Shown here piece by piece: positions 57,737 through 64,000 of a stretch of DNA of 64,000 nt. The stretch is taken from contig JAHLJT010003656.1 of NCBI GenBank assembly GCA_031308135.1, positions 48,396,335-48,460,334 of the forward strand, read 5' to 3'. Origin of the DNA: Acheta domesticus. Taxonomy: Eukaryota; Arthropoda; Insecta; Orthoptera; Gryllidae. The translations under genes and the position numbers were made by a program. The notes under the pieces are model-generated. The model saw nothing but the letters and a program-made list of their open reading frames with translations, ran no database searches and was not told the DNA's origin. Position 1 is the first letter of the stretch. Every line of letters begins with the position of its first letter.

Positions 57737-58704
57737 AGATCAAGTGTAGTTAATTGCGTACTTTAAGTGTAATTAATGCGTAGTTGAAGAGTAGTTAGTG
57801 CGTAGTTGAAGAGTAGTTAGTGCGTAGTTGAAGAGTAGTTAGTGCGTAGTTGAAGAGTAGTTAGTGCGTAGTTGAAGAGTAGTTAGTGCGTAGTTGAAGA
57901 GTAGTTAGTGCGTAGTTGAAGAGTAGTTAGTGCGTAGTTGAAGAGTAGTTAGTGCGTAGTTGAAGAGTAGTTAGTGCGTAGTTGAAGAGTAGTTAGTGCG
58001 TAGTTGAAGAGTAGTTAGTGCGTAGTTGAAGAGTAGTTAGTGCGTAGTTGAAGAGTAGTTAGTGCGTAGTTGAAGAGTAGTTAGTGCGTAGTTGAAGAGT
58101 AGTTAGTGCGTAGTTGAAGAGTAGTTAGTGCGTAGTTGAAGAGTAGTTAGTGCGTAGTTGAAGAGTAGTTAGTGCGTAGTTGAAGAGTAGTTAGTGCGTA
58201 GTTGAAGAGTAGTTAGTGCGTAGTTGAAGAGTAGTTAGTGCGTAGTTGAAGAGTAGTTAGTGCGTAGTTGAAGAGTAGTTAGTGCGTAGTTGAAGAGTAG
58301 TTAGTGCGTAGTTGAAGAGTAGTTAGTGCGTAGTTGAAGAGTAGTTAGTGCGTAGTTGAAGAGTAGTTAGTGCGTAGTTGAAGAGTAGTTAGTGCGTAGT
58401 TGAAGAGTAGTTAGTGCGTAGTTGAAGAGTAGTTAGTGCGTAGTTGAAGAGTAGTTAGTGCGTAGTTGAAGAGTAGTTAGTGCGTAGTTGAAGAGTAGTT
58501 AGTGCGTAGTTGAAGAGTAGTTAGTGCGTAGTTGAAGAGTAGTTAGTGCGTAGTTGAAGAGTAGTTAGTGCGTAGTTGAAGAGTAGTTAGTGCGTAGTTG
58601 AAGAGTAGTTAGTGCGTAGTTGAAGAGTAGTTAGTGCGTAGTTGAAGAGTAGTTAGTGCGTAGTTGAAGAGTAGTTAGTGCGTAGTTGAAGAGTAGTTAA
58701 TGCT
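57737..58704 (+). repeat. 22-bp minisatellite, 41 identical units plus edge variants
   Basis: The unit TAGTTGAAGAGTAGTTAGTG followed by CG repeats without a single change from 57781 to 58682 (902 bp, 41 units). Two degenerate units precede it (57737-57758 and 57759-57780) and one variant unit closes it (58683-58704). All frames contain stops, so it is non-coding. The perfect centre with decayed edges indicates recent expansion or homogenisation, or a collapsed/expanded assembly estimate. It abuts the 3'-truncated LINE at 58730. Confidence 0.97.
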
Positions 58705-58729
58705 CTCTTCTACAAGTTTCGTGAAAACT

Positions 58730-60590
58730 TCCTGAAGGTTGCAGAATGGTTCCAAGTTATTTGAATTCATTTACTACTTCTACGTAGGATCCGTATATTT
58801 TTATTTCTGTTCCTGCTAGCGTCTTACCTCCTTTTCTGAAAACCATCAAAACAGTTTTACCTCTTTTACTTTCGAAACTATGCTTCTTTCACCATTCTTC
58901 TATGTCTGATATCGCTTCTTGTAGTGTCTAGATCTCTTGACGCCACCACAATATCGTCTGCGTATACGTAGTTTTCGATATCTCTCTCTCCTCTCATATG
59001 GCAAATGCAATAATATCCGCAGCTGCTGATATAAAGAGCATGGAATTGAGAGGGTCTCCTTGTAATACGCCATTTGTCTGTATAATAGGTGCGGATGTTG
59101 CTAGGCCATCAGTTATTTAGATGGTGTGCCACATACTTTCTCTTATTAGTCTCAGCCATACAGAGGTTTTCCCCAATGTTTAGATTTTTTAAGAATATAG
59201 TCTCTTCTTGTGAGGTCGAATGCTTTTGTAAAATCCACGAAGACTGTATATAGTTTTCCGCTCTTACTCAGCGTTTCTACTTCTATGTGCTTTACTAGCA
59301 GGATTACTGCTGATCAGGTTGATCTATGATTTCGAAATCCAAATGGGGCTTCTGGGAGAACACTCTATCTTCTCGGTAATTTTTCTTGCACCTAGTTTGG
59401 ATATAAATTTAAAGGGATAGCATTCCAAGGCAATGCTCCTATAAGCGTTTGGTTCGAAGTTCCCTTTCCCTTTGTACAAGACTTTCATTGGGGAGTTTCT
59501 CCATTTCCCCAGGATGCTGCCAGAATTAACGCATTTGTTAAAAAGGTTTGTTCAGGTTTCAGCCAAAACTTTGCCTGATTCTCTTATCTGTTTAAGATGT
59601 CCGATCCTACGGACTTTTTTGGTTTTAATTTCCTTATTTCTTATACCTCTTTCGTGCAAAAGTTGGCCCAGAGATCTATTCCTTCTTTCGCTGCCTTCTT
59701 TGTTACGTGAGAAGTCTCTGGGAATCCCTGTCTGGCTAGGACGCTTTCCAAACATCCATAGGGATGTATGCATTTTTTGTTCAATCCCTAGGTTGTAGTG
59801 CCTTGAACGGGTCTTGTTTCACTTTTTCTGCCACTTTCTCGCCTTTGATGTACTGTTTTATTTTCTTTCACCCATGCTATGTATTCTATCTTTAGTGAGG
59901 CACACATTTCGAGGTTTTATCGCAAATTGTAGAGCCTTACCTTCGATGGCGCAGTTAATGCCCTTCCCGTTTTTGAAAGCATTGATTGTCGAACCATTTC
60001 TTCGCTGATCTGTTAATTAGTTGATATGTAACGGACGTTTGTTGCAAGAGGTGTTCAATGCTTTTCAGTGCCTTTCTTGATGTTTCCATGTTGTAAATAT
60101 TCTTCTACTTAGTCATGTTCTTGAGTTTTTTTCTTTCAGAGACTTAATGTCGAGTATTTTGGAGCATCACTCTTTTGGTGCTAGTTCCATTTTTTCCAAT
60201 TCATTGGAAGATGTTTTCCGATAGGAACAGCGTCTGCTTTTCAGGGTGGAATCGCGATTTGCCCAATGATTCCTCTGGTGAATATTAAATAATATTGTTG
60301 CCTTTTGGGGCTACATACTTGGGAATATCAAGCTTGTTTAGAAAGCAAAAAACTTTCTGCCTTAACGATTTTAGTACTATTTTTGGTTTGTGGATTGTCT
60401 ACGTAAATTCTGCAGTTGAAATCTCCGCATATTATAAATGGTTCGTTGTCATTAACTTTTCTAAGTAGTTAGCTCGTTAGTTAGTTCGTCTATGATGTTT
60501 AAAGCTTTCTTCTCCGGGGAAAAGTAGGCGCCCATGATGCTTACTTGGCTGAAAGGTTTAATCGCTAGCGTTGTTAACGAACACAGGATT
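58730..60590 (-). pseudogene. LINE with endonuclease and reverse transcriptase (decayed)
   Basis: Minus-strand reading gives an endonuclease piece with SIMGAYFSPEKKALNIIDEL and, after a frameshift, FIICGDFNCRIYVDNPQTK (about 60390-60430); the GDFN motif is part of the APE-type active site. RT pieces follow: GKGNFEPNAYRSIALEC (about 59420-59480), DGLATSAPIIQTNGVLQGDP (about 59050-59110), NSMLFISAAADIIAFAI, then a stop and YVYADDIVVASRDLDT (about 58930-58970) with the catalytic box intact, and KTVLMVFRKGGKTLAGTEIK near 58820-58860. The element ends at the point where KYLG would follow, directly before the 22-bp array. Several stops and shifts make it dead. The clade is uncertain. Confidence 0.82.
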
Positions 60591-60815
60591 TGCTTTCAAA
60601 TGCTTTTTCGGTATTAGGGACCCACAAAACAGGAATTCGGGCTGTACCACCTATTAGAGGATTTTTCCTTAATTTAGCAACTAGATTTATCCACTATTTC
60701 GTTACCTGGACGTGGCAATAATTTTTTTGTTGTCGATAATCCGCCGTTTTTTCGCGCAGCATTACATACTTTCCCTACACTACGTATATACGTACGTATA
60801 CGGGAAAGTAAAAAA
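60591..60815. repeat. Dispersed repeat end pieces
   Basis: 60590-60700 (minus) matches 46915-46800 (GCTTTTTCGGTATTAGGGAC, CTTAATTTAGCAACTAGATT), and 60690-60815 matches 49473-49612. The two pieces are joined here as they are implied to be in the family consensus, which shows that they belong to one element. Confidence 0.6.
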
Positions 60816-61680
60816 CAAACTAATTAATGATGCGCAAGTCTGAATAATGAATGTAGAAGTTAGTGTGTTGGACTAAATGAATTTATTAATTCGAATGTAA
60901 GTTGCGTAAAACCATTTGGTACTAGCTTGAAATCTTTGGTAATAACTACTTAAGTTTCTGTGAATGTTTTTGTCTCAGAAAGTGAATATTTATGTCCTTA
61001 GGGAAATTCTATCACAAATAATTATTTACACAGTTTTTCTACATTCAAGGTAGCTTGTATGACACTGGAGACACCATCTCTATATTTATGCATTGAAAAC
61101 CCGATAAATTCACCACTGTATGGCAGGGGAGAGGGTGGTTTGTAATTAGTGGACTGTGAATTAATTAGGGCGTGACCCATTTACACCTTACATTGACATC
61201 CTCTGGAAGGACAAACTTACATTGGAGGACAGCTGGCGATGAGTTACATATTCGCAAGTCGACAATCTTGCATTCCTGAAATTACTCAGTTGCTGTTATC
61301 ACTCAGAAAGAAATCAACAAACGTGAAGTTAACACATATAATTAAATTGATAAATGAATACAGAGGGGAATAGAGAATACATTTAGTGGTTGAGCTAAAG
61401 CTGAAAGAAAAACCTAGAAAATGCATTACATCATATGATGTGCCTTGTCATGGGTGACGAAGAGAGTTCTTGGAGAACGAGAGAGCACGAACGCTGCTTA
61501 TTGTCCGGTCACGAGGTCGAAGATGTTATCACCCGCGGGGATGCACAGGCAGAGATGCAAGAGCACAATGTAGTTTCGTGGTGCACAGTTGGTAGCACTC
61601 GGACTGTTCGAACCACACACACCTGCGCTCGCGCGACCCAGGCGGTGACTGCTGAGTTGCGTCACATTGCGTAACACGAG
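60816..61680. other. Unassigned sequence
   Basis: A 79-codon ORF at 61435-61674 has no recognisable features. Otherwise AT-rich sequence. Confidence 0.35.
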
Positions 61681-61860
61681 AGGCTGGCTGTATAGATACT
61701 GTTAAGTCATATCACTCAGTCATATCACTCAGCCGACGAAATTAATATTGGAATCGCTGTTAGTATTACGTAATTAACTGTCGCGCGAACAGGAGGTATA
61801 AACTCAGCGAGCATTAAATAAGACTTGCCGTCGCTGGGAGAAAAAGTAAGTTGTTGAAAA
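61681..61860 (+). promoter_or_regulatory. Promoter-like arrangement (tentative)
   Basis: GGTATAAACTCAGCGAGC at about 61796-61814 resembles a TATA box, with AAAAAGTAAGTTG (61845-61857) downstream resembling a splice donor after a short non-coding exon. A 14-bp direct repeat (TCATATCACTCAG) occurs at about 61708-61735. No downstream coding exon is visible in the window, so this may be coincidental. Confidence 0.15.
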
Positions 61861-63271
61861 AGTTTATGACGAACATGGAGTGATAGTCACTAGTTGTGGC
61901 CTACATTGAACACTGCACAAGTTAACACTTCACAAGACACTTACATCCATCAATTTAATATTGTAATGTGGAATTAATGATCCAAGGATCCGGGCGCCAT
62001 GCAACAGCACGTCCGCTCATGTTGAAAGATTCAATTCGACTATCAGACTCGCTCGCTGATCGGCGAAGGATGTGTTGTAAACTCACATGACGGATGTTTA
62101 TATCTGGGATTCAGCGTTCCTAGGTTCTTCTACATTGTAAGGGGAGTACAGTACTTCAGATATGTAAAATGTAATTTTGTTAGTATGACTAATTATTAAT
62201 GAGTATTACTTTCGAGTTTTAAAAGCAGCCTGTAAGCCACGGAGCATGATAGAACTGTAGATGATACAATCCCGAGCTGCGAAACTGGAAAAACAGGGAA
62301 TAGGGATTTTTTTCTCTCTCGCTATGAGGAAAGTACAGCATTGTGACACACATGATTTCTGCACTAATATGAAAAGTGTGCTCTTTTTCCTCAGGCAGCT
62401 TATTTACGTCTGACAACCTGCACCCAAGACGCATTGAAGAGGATCGAGTCAAGTATTAGGCGACACAGGGTTGTTGTAAAAGGAAGGAAAAGGTATTATA
62501 TTTAACATTTTGCAATAGTGTATTTAAATTAATCAGTCAACTGTAGTTTTGAAGTTTGAAGAAGAACATTGTATTTCTTGCAACGTGTAAGAGCTGGGAG
62601 GAACCCTTCCCGACAGGAACCATTGAAACCCCATATTTCGAGCGGCATTTGATAAACCAGAGATGCAGAATTGTTCCATGTTACAAGGAATGCGCTGCAT
62701 TTTGCTTATTCAAAATACAGCAATGATTTTCCTACATTAAATAACTAATGCGTTTTTTATGTTGTAGAACTGAGTATGTCCTATTTCGTTAGATTAAAGG
62801 TCTTCAAAAAACAGAAATAACTGTATGTGACGTGTGGAAGAGAAATATAATATACCTTTTGTAGATATTTTTTATTTAAGTACGTGAGTTTTCAATGTTA
62901 CTGTATTTCACGGATGGTAAGTGCTGATAGCTAATACCTGAGGTGAGCTAATCACAATACAGAAGCATTGGCGTCTTGTGGTTCAAAGTATTTTAAAAGT
63001 GATAGAATCCAGTGGCATCAAAAAGTAAGAGCGTCTATCGAGGAATTGTGCAGTTAGGACATTCTGTGGCTCGTATTAATATTATGAAATGAAGAAAAGA
63101 GCTTCCAGAATTCAAAATTTTGTAACGTAATATAATGAGATCAAGTAATGATGCGTTTTGCTAATTACTTTTATGGTTATTTCAAGCTACAAATTGGCGT
63201 GATAGAAACCATGCAAGACTGGTAGTATAGGAAATTATTAATTTGATGTTTTACATACATTTGTGTAGTTT
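61861..63271. other. Unassigned sequence
   Basis: Mixed AT-rich sequence with no supported ORF, RNA or repeat. Confidence 0.35.
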
Positions 63272-63720
63272 TTTTATATTTATTTATTTATAGTCGCATC
63301 AACTGCGAGGTTATTAGCGACTATTCTGTAATTTTACAATAAGGTACATACATTAAGTTTACAAAGTTCTGTAAGTTTACATAGCATGGTTACATTTTTT
63401 TTACAATTAAACATTTTTGTTCAGTGAATAGTGAGACATAACAGTTTATATTATACCAGGGGTTGGAAATATTTTACTGTGTAGTTTTATAGTAGTTAAT
63501 ACAGTTACAAAGTATTGAGCTATTAATATTTATATAAAGTGTTATGAGGTGGAGTGAAGTGATTTAATTTTTATCTCTTTGTTTCGCTACTCTAAAACGT
63601 CTTTGATAGGCTCTTCTGACAAACGCTATTTATCAATTTATGTTAAGGAGTGACGTACATGTTAGAAATGTAGTAATTATTATAAGTATTGTATATTATA
63701 TTGTAGTGTTAGGTAAAAAT
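63272..63720 (-). mobile_element. 3' end of a LINE: hairpin and TAAA tail
   Basis: On the minus strand AGTCGC...GCGACT forms a stem around AACCTCGCAGTTGAT (63293-63324), followed by ATAAATAAATAAATAT. This matches the hairpin-plus-short-repeat 3' plan seen at 0.45 and 32.2 kb. The upstream sequence (to about 63720) looks like 3' UTR, without coding motifs. The 5' limit is a guess. Confidence 0.4.
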
Positions 63721-64000
63721 GTTTACCCATATTTGTCTGAATAAGACTGAGTGAATAGGTGTAGGCTGGTGTGAATGCGAGAGTTCCTAGTTCTTTGTAT
63801 GATACGTATGTACGAGTGTATGTTGGTATGCATGAATATTTGTGTAATATGTAAGTAAGTTTATTTATTTTAATGTTATATATTTCCATATGATGTATAT
63901 GTATGTGACTTCATTTGTGTGTTCTAGATAATGGCAAAGACATTATGTTTTCAACTAATATTTTTATTTTAAATGGTTTGTAATTTTTATTTCATTTCCA

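Noticed and set aside
57781..58682. CRISPR array
   Set aside because: Units are contiguous with no unique spacers, and the context is eukaryotic; it is a simple minisatellite.
1..64000. tRNA, rRNA or snRNA genes
   Set aside because: I looked for A/B-box pairs, GGTTCRANTCC-type motifs and rRNA core strings on both strands and saw none convincing; a covariance-model scan would be needed to exclude them.

Overview
This is a eukaryotic, intron-bearing-type genomic window that behaves like a transposon-rich intergenic region of an arthropod, most likely an insect. The evidence is indirect: AT-rich background, abundant microsatellites, and a mixture of Jockey-type, CR1-like and I-like non-LTR retrotransposons, a restriction-like-endonuclease LINE, a Penelope-like fragment, mariner, pogo-like and piggyBac-like remnants. 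I could not identify any host protein-coding gene, rRNA or tRNA with confidence. The species cannot be named from sequence alone; a stick insect or another large-genome insect is possible but is only a guess.

Layout. 0-1.3 kb: C-terminal piece of a minus-strand LINE, the 3' end of another LINE, and a TTAA-flanked piggyBac-like MITE. 2.1-4.5 kb and 9.8-11.2 kb: two decayed minus-strand copies of the same LINE (reverse transcriptase, zinc knuckle, restriction-like endonuclease) that end at the same 3' sequence with trinucleotide tails. 6.2-7.1 kb: a pogo/Tigger-like element. 12.9-13.5 and 23.9-24.5 kb: two very C-rich, strand-asymmetric arrays that share a downstream flank. 18.5-23.0 kb: the only nearly intact element, a 4.5 kb Jockey-like retrotransposon with a frameshifted ORF1, an open 905-residue ORF2, a short A tail and a 9-bp target-site duplication, inserted in an older dispersed repeat.

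26.5-29.0 kb is GC-rich low-complexity DNA including an 11-bp array. 29.2-29.8 kb has a 234-bp inverted-repeat MITE beside a mariner transposase tail. 32.2-36.5 kb is a minus-strand LINE graveyard: a CR1-like fragment, an RNase H-bearing I-like LINE, and a Penelope-like fragment with a hammerhead-ribozyme-like terminus inside it. 38.1-40.8 kb has two TTAA-flanked MITEs and a foldback repeat.

44-57.6 kb is built from diverged paralogous blocks that recur in the same order, broken by later insertions including a third piggyBac-like element at 45.35-46.17 kb. 57.7-58.7 kb is a minisatellite of 41 identical 22-bp units abutting a decayed minus-strand endonuclease/reverse-transcriptase LINE (58.7-60.6 kb). 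The remainder is AT-rich sequence in which I recognise nothing.

The genes do not form a pathway. The window records several waves of transposition with nesting, and the Jockey-like element is the youngest by its open ORF2 and clean duplication. I found no convincing new biological system. The best leads are the piggyBac-like family with asymmetric termini, the homogenised 22-bp array, the hammerhead-like Penelope terminus, and the long repeated block order across 44-57 kb.
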